Source of the DNA: RGIG2206 sp045577615
GTDB taxonomy: Bacteria; Bacillota; Clostridia; Oscillospirales; Acutalibacteraceae
DNA length: 64,000 nucleotides
NCBI GenBank assembly: GCA_045577615.1
Contig: JAZNIT010000034.1
Span: 1 to 64,000 of the forward strand
Direction of reading: 5' to 3'
The notes under the pieces are model-generated. The model had not been told where the DNA came from, searched no databases, and saw nothing but the letters and a program-made list of their open reading frames with translations. Below, in pieces: positions 1 to 8,140 of the stretch. The position numbers were made by a program, and so were the translations under genes. The first letter of the stretch is position 1. Each line of letters starts with the position of its first letter.

Positions 1-216
1 ATTGAAAAACTGACTGACGGCATAAAAAACGGTGTAAAAGAGCAGGTTCTGCTGGGTGTTACAGGCAGTGGTAAAACCTTTACTATGGCTAATGTTATTG
101 CAAACGTAAATAAACCGACTCTCGTTCTCGCTCACAATAAAACCCTTGCCGCACAGTTGTGTTCGGAATTTAAAGAATTCTTCCCCGAAAATGCGGTGGA
201 ATATTTTGCATCCTAA
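1..216 (+). pseudogene. Truncated second copy of the 5' part of uvrB
   Basis: The frame open at the window edge encodes a match to residues 21-91 of the intact UvrB downstream, including Walker A (GVTGSGKT), and stops at TAA 214-216 where UvrB continues into its beta-hairpin. Aligned to 1416-1628, the first 69 nt carry about a dozen mostly synonymous changes, positions 70-182 are identical, and the last codons differ again. The helicase motifs, damage-binding hairpin and UVR domain are all missing, so it cannot make UvrB. It looks like a remnant of recombination or partial duplication. Its own 5' end lies outside the window, so whether it is still transcribed or translated cannot be judged. 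Confidence 0.9.
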
Positions 217-309
217 CACAAGATTTACACCGAAAACCGTTACAAAATGCCGCTTTTAGGGGCTTTTTAACATAGGATAACACGTAATAATACTATATAA
301 ACGAAATAG

Positions 310-333
310 ATTTGTGACCTATATTCGTGTAAT
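310..333 (+). repeat. Direct repeat, left copy
   Basis: A 24-bp sequence matching 1243-1266 at 22 of 24 positions in the same orientation. The two copies bracket the orphan membrane-protein gene and lie 43 and 89 nt before the start codons of that gene and of uvrB. They may be boundaries of a duplicated or inserted segment, or duplicated upstream regulatory DNA. The rest of 217-376 is AT-rich and shows no convincing terminator or gene. Confidence 0.75.
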
Positions 334-376
334 GGGAAAAATAAAAATAGCTCTTTAAATTATTGGAGGTGCAACA

Positions 377-1189
377 ATGGACGAAAACAATATTATCACA
401 GAACAAAATAATAAAAATACTATTTGGAAAGTGCTTTTAATATTTTCACTTGCTATTATTTTAATTTGCGGAGTTGTCTTTTTATTTAATTATGATATAG
501 CGTATGCCGACAAATCGGCTGGCGGTTGGTTACCCCCAAGTTCCGGCGTGATTTTTTTATACTTTATATTGTCGGTTATTTCTATTGTTGCGGCAATAAT
601 TTTAAAGATAGTATATAGAAAACGCGTAAGTATTATTTCGTTATTAGCAGCTGCTATTATTATGCCTATTATATGCTATCAATTTAATTACAATACGCTA
701 AAAAAAGACGGAGCGTTATATTCATTAGTCGATGAGGGCGGAATATTCCACTTTATTGCTATCAAAGACTTTAATTTTGATGGAATGAATGACGATCGAT
801 ATCATATTTTGTATGATGAACGACGTTATTCGGCTCGTTGTGGAGGCCATTTTGATGATGAAATCATAGATTATATCGATACAGTTGCAATTGGAACCGG
901 TCCGGCATTAAATGCTTTTTGCTTTTATGATTGGGAAGAGAAAGTTATTGATTTGAATTTGAATAGAGATAATATAGTCTATAAGGAGATTATTGTTACG
1001 GTAGCCTTTCAAGAAGCAGCGATTGCAAAGAAAACTTCTTTTTACTTAAATAATTTAGAACTTACACCTGATGAAACAAGTGAAAAAACTGTCACCTTTA
1101 TTTTCGATGCTGAAACTTGTGCTAATTGGCAAAGTGCATCAGAAGTGGAATTTATCGAAATTCCCTTTGAATATATAGTAATGGGTTAA
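377..1189 (+). CDS. Orphan membrane-anchored protein of unknown function
   Basis: I do not recognise this 270-residue protein. A polar N-terminus (residues 1-16) is followed by three hydrophobic segments at about 17-40, 55-77 and 83-100, with a YRKR basic stretch between the second and third. A soluble C-terminal domain of about 160 residues follows, rich in Asp, Tyr and Phe, including DFNFDGMNDDRY, which resembles the Asp-rich calcium-type motifs of repeat-containing secreted proteins. A good Shine-Dalgarno (TTGGAGGTG, 362-370) precedes the ATG. It sits alone between a uvrB remnant and intact uvrB and is flanked by 24-bp direct repeats, which suggests it arrived with the rearrangement. It could be any small envelope protein. 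Confidence 0.7.
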   Translation: MDENNIITEQNNKNTIWKVLLIFSLAIILICGVVFLFNYDIAYADKSAGGWLPPSSGVIFLYFILSVISIVAAIILKIVYRKRVSIISLLAAAIIMPIICYQFNYNTLKKDGALYSLVDEGGIFHFIAIKDFNFDGMNDDRYHILYDERRYSARCGGHFDDEIIDYIDTVAIGTGPALNAFCFYDWEEKVIDLNLNRDNIVYKEIIVTVAFQEAAIAKKTSFYLNNLELTPDETSEKTVTFIFDAETCANWQSASEVEFIEIPFEYIVMG

Positions 1190-1242
1190 TTTTTGTGTTT
1201 TAACTACTTGACTGAATATTTTGTAACCACTTACGATTACAA

Positions 1243-1266
1243 ATTTGTGATCTAAATTCGTGTAAT
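1243..1266 (+). repeat. Direct repeat, right copy
   Basis: Second copy of the 24-bp repeat at 310-333 (22 of 24 identical), in the leader of intact uvrB. The surrounding 1190-1355 interval is AT-rich. I could not place a consensus promoter or a Bacillus-type LexA box in it. Confidence 0.75.
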
Positions 1267-1355
1267 ATACTATTCGCCAGCTTTTTGAGGAAATTTTAAG
1301 TGAATTTAAGATAAGAAAATGGCAGAAAATAATCAAAAAAGAGAGGAGTGAGAAC

Positions 1356-3320
1356 ATGCCGGACAAGTTCATTTTACATTCAAATTATAGTCCTACCGGA
1401 GACCAACCACAAGCCATTGAAAAATTGACAGAAGGGCTTAAAAACGGTGTAAAAGAGCAGGTCTTGCTCGGTGTTACAGGCTCAGGTAAAACCTTTACTA
1501 TGGCTAATGTTATTGCAAACGTAAATAAACCGACTCTCGTTCTCGCTCACAATAAAACCCTTGCCGCACAGTTGTGTTCGGAATTTAAAGAATTCTTTCC
1601 CGAAAATGCGGTGGAATATTTTGTTTCCTACTACGATTATTATCAGCCCGAGGCTTATATTCCCGGAACTGACACTTATATAGAAAAGGACTCCGCAATA
1701 AATGACGAAATAGATAAATTGCGTCATTCAGCAACTTGCGCTTTGTCAGAGCGTGATGACGTTATAATTGTTGCAAGTGTGTCTTCAATTTATTCTCTCG
1801 GCAACCCTATTGACTATCGCAATATGGTTATTTCGTTGCGCCCCGGCATGATTAAGCAGCGTGATGAATTGTTGCTCAAACTTATTGATCTGCAGTATGA
1901 GCGCAACGATATGAACTTTGTGCGCAACAAGTTTCGTGTGCGTGGTGACGTTGTTGAGGTGTTTCCTGCATACTACAACGATACTGCAATCAGAATCGAA
2001 TTTTTTGATGATGAAATAGAGCGCATTTTATCTATTGATCCGCTCACAGGTGCTATCAAAGAAGTGCTTGCTCATATTGGAATTTATCCTGCATCTCATT
2101 ATATTGTAACGGGAGAAAAGATGGATGAAGCACTTGCTGAAATTAAGGATGAAATGGAGTCCCGCGTTAATTATTTTGAAGAAAACGGCAAGTTGATTGA
2201 AGCGCAGCGCATTCGACAGCGCACTGAATACGATATGGAAATGCTGCGTGAAATCGGCACCTGTAAGGGCGTCGAGAACTATTCTCGCGTATTGTCAAGG
2301 CGTGCACCGGGTAGTGTGCCGTTTACATTGTTGGATTATTTCCCTGATGATTTCTTGCTTATAGTGGACGAATCTCATGTAACCTTACCTCAGGTAAGAG
2401 GTATGTATGGCGGCGACAGAGCAAGAAAAACATCCCTTATTGAGTATGGATTCAGATTGCCCTCTGCATATGATAACAGGCCTCTTAATTTTGATGAGTT
2501 TTATTCAAAACTCAATCAATCGGTGTTTGTAAGTGCAACTCCCGGGGTTTTTGAGCTTGAGCATTGTGATAAACCTGTTGAGCAGGTTATAAGACCTACA
2601 GGTTTAGTTGATCCTGAAATATCAGTTCGCTCAACTGAAGGTCAAATTGATGACTTGCTATCTGAAATTAATTTAAGAGTTAATAAAAAAGAGCGCGTGC
2701 TTGTTACTACTCTGACCAAGAAAATGGCAGAGGATTTGACTGATTATTTGTCAAATCGCGACATTAAGGTTAGATATATGCACCACGATATAGATACCAT
2801 TGAGCGTATGGAAATTTTGCGCGATTTGCGAAATGGTGATTTTGATGTTCTTGTTGGTATCAACCTTCTTCGCGAAGGCTTGGATTTACCCGAGGTATCT
2901 TTAGTTGCTATTTTAGATGCAGATAAAGAGGGTTTCTTAAGAAGTGAAACCTCGCTTATTCAAACCATAGGTCGAGCTGCAAGAAATGCAAACGGCGTTG
3001 TTATAATGTATGCTGACAGTGTCACCGATTCGATGGAAAGAGCAATTCGCGAAACTGAGCGTCGTCGCGCAATTCAAATGAATTACAACAAAGAGCACGG
3101 CATTGTTCCAAAAACTATCGTTAAAGAGGTAAGGGACATTATTGAACTTACTCCTAAGGATAAAAAATCATCTAAATCAACTAAAAAGCTGAGCAAGAAG
3201 GAAAGAGTGGATCTTATTGAGCAGCTCACTATTGAAATGAAAAATGCCGCAAAGTTGCTTGAATTCGAGCATGCAGCATATTTGAGAGAAAGGATTAAAG
3301 CGTTACGCGACGAGGTGTGA
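1356..3320 (+). CDS. uvrB: Excinuclease ABC subunit B
   Basis: UvrB is the damage-verifying helicase-like subunit of nucleotide excision repair. It loads from UvrA2 onto the lesion and recruits UvrC. At 654 residues it has the usual length. Visible features are Walker A GVTGSGKT at 39-46, the tyrosine-rich beta-hairpin at about 91-116 (YDYYQPEAYIP), the DESH Walker B box at 338-341, helicase motif VI (QTIGRAARN) and a C-terminal UVR domain (about 615-652) that contacts UvrC. Shine-Dalgarno GAGAGGAG precedes the ATG. It is followed after 3 nt by uvrA, so the two are almost certainly co-transcribed. No SOS box was recognised upstream, where the leader contains a 24-bp repeat shared with the preceding gene. 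Confidence 0.98.
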   Translation: MPDKFILHSNYSPTGDQPQAIEKLTEGLKNGVKEQVLLGVTGSGKTFTMANVIANVNKPTLVLAHNKTLAAQLCSEFKEFFPENAVEYFVSYYDYYQPEAYIPGTDTYIEKDSAINDEIDKLRHSATCALSERDDVIIVASVSSIYSLGNPIDYRNMVISLRPGMIKQRDELLLKLIDLQYERNDMNFVRNKFRVRGDVVEVFPAYYNDTAIRIEFFDDEIERILSIDPLTGAIKEVLAHIGIYPASHYIVTGEKMDEALAEIKDEMESRVNYFEENGKLIEAQRIRQRTEYDMEMLREIGTCKGVENYSRVLSRRAPGSVPFTLLDYFPDDFLLIVDESHVTLPQVRGMYGGDRARKTSLIEYGFRLPSAYDNRPLNFDEFYSKLNQSVFVSATPGVFELEHCDKPVEQVIRPTGLVDPEISVRSTEGQIDDLLSEINLRVNKKERVLVTTLTKKMAEDLTDYLSNRDIKVRYMHHDIDTIERMEILRDLRNGDFDVLVGINLLREGLDLPEVSLVAILDADKEGFLRSETSLIQTIGRAARNANGVVIMYADSVTDSMERAIRETERRRAIQMNYNKEHGIVPKTIVKEVRDIIELTPKDKKSSKSTKKLSKKERVDLIEQLTIEMKNAAKLLEFEHAAYLRERIKALRDEV

Positions 3321-3323
3321 TTT

Positions 3324-6155
3324 ATGCCTATAGACAAAATTGTTATTAAGAACGCACGAGTTCACAACTTAAAAAGCGTTAATTTAGAAATACCCAGAGA
3401 TAAATTGGTTGTTTTCACAGGTCTGTCCGGATCGGGCAAATCATCTCTTGCGTTTGATACCTTGTATGCCGAGGGGCAAAGAAGATACGTTGAATCTTTG
3501 TCAAGCTACGCAAGACAGTTCTTAGGTCAAATGGACAAGCCCGATGTTGATAGCATTGACGGCTTGTCGCCTGCAATTTCTATTGACCAAAAGACAACCT
3601 CCAAAAATCCTCGCTCGACTGTTGGTACTGTTACTGAAATTCACGATTATTTGCGCCTGCTTTATGCAAGAATCGGTATTCCGCATTGCCCTATATGTAA
3701 CAGAGAGATTGTTCAACAAACGGTAGACCAAATCGTTGATAGAATTGCTGCGTTGCCTGATGGCAGCAAAATTATGCTGCTTGCGCCTATTGTTAGAGGC
3801 AGAAAAGGCGAATATACTAAAGATTTAGAACAGCTTAAACGTAGCGGATATGCCCGTGTTAGAATTGATGGAAGTATGTTCGATTTGTCTGAAAAAATCG
3901 AGCTTGATAAGAATAAAAAGCATAATATCGAAGCCGTTGTTGACCGTCTTGTTATTAAGCAGGGAATAGAGTCGAGATTAACCGATTCTGCCGAAACAGC
4001 ACTTGCATTGTCTGGTGGATTGCTCATTGTCAGCATTATTGGTGACGATGATATTTTGTTTTCTCAAAACTATTCTTGCCCCGAGCACGACATAAGTGTT
4101 GAGGAATTATCTCCTCGTATGTTTTCATTTAATAACCCTTACGGTGCCTGTTCAAAATGTTCGGGTCTTGGCGTTGTTATGTCGGTTGACCCCGCACTTA
4201 TTATCAGTGATGATAATTTGTCTTTGGAGCAGGGCGCTATTCGTGCAAGCGGATGGAATAGTATGGATAACCATAATTCAATTGCAAATATGTATTACAA
4301 CGGACTTGCAAAGAAATTTGGTTTTAAAATGTCTACACCTTTTAAGAATATTCCGGATGAAGGCAAAAGAGCTATTCTTTATGGCACTAACGGTGAAAAG
4401 TTTGCAGTACAGAGGTCTTTGGCTGCAGGTGGTACACGTCTTATGACTGATTTTGAAGGCGTTGTGAATAACCTTGAGCGTAGATATAAAGAAACTACCA
4501 GCGAGTATTCAAGAAATGAGCTTGAAGAATATATGAGCGTATGCGACTGTCAGGATTGTCGAGGCGCCCGATTAAATCCCGTTTCATTGGCAGTTACCGT
4601 TGGTGGTGAAAACATTGATACAGTTGCAAGAATGAGTGTCGTGCAGCTGCTTGATTTTGTTGAATCGCTTAAACTTAACGAGCGTGAGCAAATGATTTCT
4701 AAAGGCATTATCAAAGAAATCAAAGCTCGACTTGGCTTTTTGAAAAATGTCGGTCTTGACTATTTGTCGTTATCACGTTCGTCTTCAACACTTTCGGGTG
4801 GTGAGAGTCAAAGAATACGATTGGCTACTCAAATCGGTTCTTCACTGATGGGTGTTATGTATATCCTTGACGAGCCCAGCATTGGATTACATCAACGAGA
4901 TAATGACAGACTTATTGATACCCTTAAGTATTTACGCGATGTTGGAAATACAGTTATCGTTGTTGAGCACGATGAGGATACAATGCGAGCTGCTGATTTT
5001 GTGGTTGATATCGGTCCCGGAGCAGGTGTTCGTGGTGGTAATGTACTGTGTTCCGGCAGCGTTGACGACATTATTGCATGCGAAAATTCTCTTACAGGCG
5101 ATTATTTGTCCGGTAGAAGGTTTATTCCTGTTCCGGCGAAAAGACGCAAAGGCAACGGAAATAAGCTGACCTTATGCGGTTGTACGCATAACAATTTGAA
5201 GAATATTGACGTTGACATTCCACTTGGAACTTTTGTTGCAGTAACAGGTGTATCAGGATCAGGTAAATCTTCGCTTGTCAATGAGATTTTATATAAAAGG
5301 CTTGCCAATGAATTGAACGGCGCTAAAAATAAATATGGATCTCATAAAGATGTCAAGGGTTTAAGTGCTCTTGATAAAATCATTAATATCGATCAAAGTC
5401 CTATTGGAAGAACTCCCCGTTCAAATCCCGCAACTTATACAGGCGTGTTTACTGATATCAGAGAGTTGTTTGCTCAAACCAAGGATGCAAAAATGCGCGG
5501 CTATAACAGCGGAAGATTCTCTTTTAATGTTAAGGGAGGTCGTTGTGAGGCTTGCCAGGGCGATGGTATAATCAAGATAGAAATGCATTTCTTACCCGAT
5601 ATTTACGTGCCTTGTGAGGTTTGCTCGGGTCACAGATATAATCGTGAAACGCTTGAAATCAAATACAAGGGCAAGAGTATATATGATGTGCTTGAAATGA
5701 CCGTTGAGGATGCGATGTCATTTTTTGAAAATGTGCCCAAAATCTATAGTAAGATTAAAACATTGTATGAGGTTGGCTTAGGTTACGTAAAGCTTGGTCA
5801 GCCTGCTACAACCTTGTCAGGCGGTGAAGCACAGCGTGTAAAGCTTGCAACAGAGCTTTCAAAGCGCTCAACCGGATCTACTATTTATGTTCTTGACGAG
5901 CCTACAACAGGTTTGCATGCTGCAGACGTTCATAGGTTAACCGAAGTGCTTAATCGTTTGGTTGATGCCGGTAACACTGTTTTGGTTATTGAGCACAATC
6001 TTGATGTAGTAAAAATTGCAGACCATATTATTGATTTGGGTCCTGAAGGCGGTAACGGCGGTGGCATGATCGTGGCTCAAGGCAAACCTGAAGATGTCGC
6101 TAATTGTGAAGAATCATATACAGGAAAATATCTTAGAAAGGTATTGCAAAAGTGA
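3324..6155 (+). CDS. uvrA: Excinuclease ABC subunit A
   Basis: UvrA is the dimeric ABC-type ATPase that finds helix-distorting lesions and hands them to UvrB. The 943-residue protein has two nucleotide-binding modules: Walker A GLSGSGKS at 33-40 and GVSGSGKS in the second half, with signatures LSGGESQRIRLA and LSGGEAQRVKLA. It also has the family's zinc modules (the insertion-domain CPEH...CSKCSGLG and the C-terminal CEACQGDG...CEVCSGHRY). It starts 3 nt after uvrB, with GACGAGGTG as Shine-Dalgarno inside the uvrB end. Its stop overlaps the ATG of the next gene in a TGATG arrangement, so translation of that gene is probably coupled. Confidence 0.98.
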   Translation: MPIDKIVIKNARVHNLKSVNLEIPRDKLVVFTGLSGSGKSSLAFDTLYAEGQRRYVESLSSYARQFLGQMDKPDVDSIDGLSPAISIDQKTTSKNPRSTVGTVTEIHDYLRLLYARIGIPHCPICNREIVQQTVDQIVDRIAALPDGSKIMLLAPIVRGRKGEYTKDLEQLKRSGYARVRIDGSMFDLSEKIELDKNKKHNIEAVVDRLVIKQGIESRLTDSAETALALSGGLLIVSIIGDDDILFSQNYSCPEHDISVEELSPRMFSFNNPYGACSKCSGLGVVMSVDPALIISDDNLSLEQGAIRASGWNSMDNHNSIANMYYNGLAKKFGFKMSTPFKNIPDEGKRAILYGTNGEKFAVQRSLAAGGTRLMTDFEGVVNNLERRYKETTSEYSRNELEEYMSVCDCQDCRGARLNPVSLAVTVGGENIDTVARMSVVQLLDFVESLKLNEREQMISKGIIKEIKARLGFLKNVGLDYLSLSRSSSTLSGGESQRIRLATQIGSSLMGVMYILDEPSIGLHQRDNDRLIDTLKYLRDVGNTVIVVEHDEDTMRAADFVVDIGPGAGVRGGNVLCSGSVDDIIACENSLTGDYLSGRRFIPVPAKRRKGNGNKLTLCGCTHNNLKNIDVDIPLGTFVAVTGVSGSGKSSLVNEILYKRLANELNGAKNKYGSHKDVKGLSALDKIINIDQSPIGRTPRSNPATYTGVFTDIRELFAQTKDAKMRGYNSGRFSFNVKGGRCEACQGDGIIKIEMHFLPDIYVPCEVCSGHRYNRETLEIKYKGKSIYDVLEMTVEDAMSFFENVPKIYSKIKTLYEVGLGYVKLGQPATTLSGGEAQRVKLATELSKRSTGSTIYVLDEPTTGLHAADVHRLTEVLNRLVDAGNTVLVIEHNLDVVKIADHIIDLGPEGGNGGGMIVAQGKPEDVANCEESYTGKYLRKVLQK

Positions 6156-7006
6156 TGTTTGGTTATGTTAAGATTCATAAGCCTGAGTTAAAAATTAGAG
6201 AATATGAGCAATATAAGGCGGTTTATTGCACTTTGTGTAAAAAACTGGGCAAATGTTATGGACACACTGTCAGAATGACTTTAAGCTATGATTTTGCTTT
6301 TCTTGCAATGCTTTTGCTAAATGCACATAAAATCAAGCCTTGCTTTTCTAAAGGTAAGTGTGTTTATAATCCTTTTAAAAAGTGCACGTATGTTGATTGC
6401 AATGATAATGTGGATTCTGTTTATGATTTTGTAAGTGCAGCAAGTGTTATTATGCTGTATTATAAATTTGTTGATGATATAAGAGATAAATCATTCATTA
6501 AATCCATACCATCCCGCATACTGCGCGCTGTTTTTAAGAAAAAATATAAAAAAGCATCCTTGACTTATTCTGAGATTGATGAAATAATAAGAGAGATGGA
6601 TAAAACTCAGATTGATGCTGAATTAAATGGCAGCAGCATTGATGCTTTTGCAGAGCCTTCGGCTGATGCTTTAGGTAAAATTTGCGCTTTGTCTGTTGAT
6701 AAAGATTTAAAGCGAATAATGTACAGAATCGGATATTGTGTTGGCAAATGGGTTTATTTGGCAGATGCATTTGACGACCTTGAGGATGATGAAAAACAGG
6801 GCGATTTCAATGCTATAATTGGTTTGGATAAGGATACGGTCGAGTCTAATCTTAACGTTTGCTCAAATGAGGCCGGCATTGCATTTGATTTGCTTGATGA
6901 AGGCTTGTTTACAAACACAATCCGCAACATATTTTATCTTGGTATGCCGACCGAGATTAAACGAATATCTAATTTAAAGGAGAATAAACATGAAAGATCC
7001 ATATGA
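6155..7006 (+). CDS. DUF5685-family protein
   Basis: The protein (283 residues from the ATG overlapping the uvrA stop) begins with a Tyr/Cys-rich motif, FGYVKIHKPELKIREYEQY then CTLCKKLGKCYG, typical of the DUF5685 family of clostridial proteins of unknown function. A second cysteine cluster (CFSKGKCVYNPFKKCTYVDC) follows at about 103-122, which suggests a metal site or disulfides. The C-terminal part is helical and acidic, with ADAFDDLEDDEKQGDFNAI, recalling the Asp-rich helices of all-alpha isoprenoid enzymes; that resemblance is only suggestive. No membrane span was seen. The 3' end overlaps the J-domain gene by 17 nt, and this neighbour pair is probably functionally linked. Confidence 0.8.
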   Translation: MFGYVKIHKPELKIREYEQYKAVYCTLCKKLGKCYGHTVRMTLSYDFAFLAMLLLNAHKIKPCFSKGKCVYNPFKKCTYVDCNDNVDSVYDFVSAASVIMLYYKFVDDIRDKSFIKSIPSRILRAVFKKKYKKASLTYSEIDEIIREMDKTQIDAELNGSSIDAFAEPSADALGKICALSVDKDLKRIMYRIGYCVGKWVYLADAFDDLEDDEKQGDFNAIIGLDKDTVESNLNVCSNEAGIAFDLLDEGLFTNTIRNIFYLGMPTEIKRISNLKENKHERSI

Positions 7007-7580
7007 GGTTTTGGGTGTTGGCAGAAATGCTACTGAAGATGAAATCAAAACTGCCTATCGCAATTTAGCACGCAAATATCATCCTGATAATTATGTTAAT
7101 AATCCTTTGGCAGATATCGCTGAAGAGAAGATGAAAGAAATTAACGAGGCGTACGATAAAATTATGGATATGCGTCGTAACGGTTCAAGTAGTGGCGGAT
7201 ATTCCTCTTATAAGAGCACAAGATTTTCTGACATCAGAACGGTTATTAGTCAGAATAGATTAGATGATGCTCAAATTATGCTTGACACTGTAGAAATCAA
7301 CGAGCGTGATGCAGAGTGGTATTTCTTAAACGGTAGTGTTCAATATAAACGCGGTTGGTTTGAAAACGCATATACTAACTTTGCTACCGCTTGCAGAATG
7401 GACCCATCAAACAGTGAATACCGCGCTGCATTAAATCAAATTCAATATTCTCGTAGGGGAGGCAACCCTTATCGCTCATCAGGCACAGGTGGATGTGATA
7501 CTTGTGATTTGTGTATGGGCCTTTGGTGCGCCGATTCCTGTTGCGAATGTATGGGTGGGGATTGTATTGCCTGCTGTTAA
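6990..7580 (+). CDS. J-domain protein with cysteine-rich C-terminal tail
   Basis: Residues 1-60 form a J domain (DPYEVLGVGRNATEDEIK, then the HPD motif in RKYHPDNY), the part that stimulates DnaK ATPase. A Gly/Ser linker and a TPR-like helical segment (about 85-150) follow. The last 30 residues contain ten cysteines in closely spaced pairs (CDTCDLC ... CCEC ... CIACC). Zinc and Gly/Phe regions of classical DnaJ are absent, so this is a specialised class C J protein rather than the housekeeping chaperone. The tail may bind metal or be lipidated or palmitoyl-like membrane associated; that is speculation. Shine-Dalgarno AAAGGAG precedes the ATG. It lies between the DUF5685 gene and a membrane protein, overlapping both. 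Confidence 0.88.
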   Translation: MKDPYEVLGVGRNATEDEIKTAYRNLARKYHPDNYVNNPLADIAEEKMKEINEAYDKIMDMRRNGSSSGGYSSYKSTRFSDIRTVISQNRLDDAQIMLDTVEINERDAEWYFLNGSVQYKRGWFENAYTNFATACRMDPSNSEYRAALNQIQYSRRGGNPYRSSGTGGCDTCDLCMGLWCADSCCECMGGDCIACC

Positions 7581-8118
7581 GAAGAGATTAACTGCAAACA
7601 TTTCTTTTTGCGCTGTTTTGTCAGCTCTTTGCGTTGTATTGATGATGCTTTGCAGAGTTATATCAATCACCGATTATGCTATCAGCGCTTTATGCGGTAT
7701 TGTAATCGGGATAATTGTTGTTGAGTGTGGCAAAAAATGGGCAATAGCAGCCTATGCTGTTATATCATTGCTTGGACTACTGTTGGGCAGCAATGAGTGT
7801 GCTATAACATTTGTAATCTTTTTGGGATATTATCCGATTATAAAGGTTTGGCTTGATAAGTTAAACAAGATTTTTAGTATAATCATAAAATCGGTTATAT
7901 TTAACTTTTCTGTTGTGTCAACATATTTGTTGCTTGATTATCTTGGATTTATTCCCCTTGAAGAGATTGACTTGCTTGGTAAATACACAAATGCTGTTGT
8001 TTTGATACTTGCTAATCTTGTGTTTTTACTGTACGATTTTGCCTTTAACGGTATTATGGCTAAATATTATTCGTTGTTACACAGTAGAATTAATAACATA
8101 TTAAAAAACAGAAGGTAA
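7567..8118 (+). CDS. Small polytopic membrane protein of unknown function
   Basis: The frame is open from 7489, but its first part overlaps the cysteine tail of the J protein. TTG 7567 preceded by GGTGGGG (7554-7560, 6 nt spacing) is the best start and gives 183 residues. There are four to five hydrophobic segments: about 10-30, 35-52, 58-80, 95-120 and 135-160 of this version. It has no recognisable domain. Chain overlap with the J-domain gene and shared orientation suggest translational coupling and a common membrane-related role with the DUF5685 and J proteins. The stop codon lies inside the stem of the terminator shared with the convergent gene. Confidence 0.7.
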   Translation: MPAVKKRLTANISFCAVLSALCVVLMMLCRVISITDYAISALCGIVIGIIVVECGKKWAIAAYAVISLLGLLLGSNECAITFVIFLGYYPIIKVWLDKLNKIFSIIIKSVIFNFSVVSTYLLLDYLGFIPLEEIDLLGKYTNAVVLILANLVFLLYDFAFNGIMAKYYSLLHSRINNILKNRR

Positions 8119-8139
8119 AACTTTACCTTCTGTTTTTTT
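8104..8139. terminator. Bidirectional intrinsic terminator
   Basis: The stem ACAGAAGGTAAA / TTTACCTTCTGT is flanked by an A-run on the left and a T-run on the right, so it can terminate both the + strand membrane-protein gene and the convergent DUF1846 gene. Confidence 0.85.
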
Positions 8140-8140
8140 G

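Noticed and set aside
217..376. LexA/SOS box or terminator before the orphan gene and uvrB
   Set aside because: No Bacillus-type GAAC...GTTC inverted motif was found, and the possible stem around GCCGCTTTTAGGGGC has only three clear pairs.
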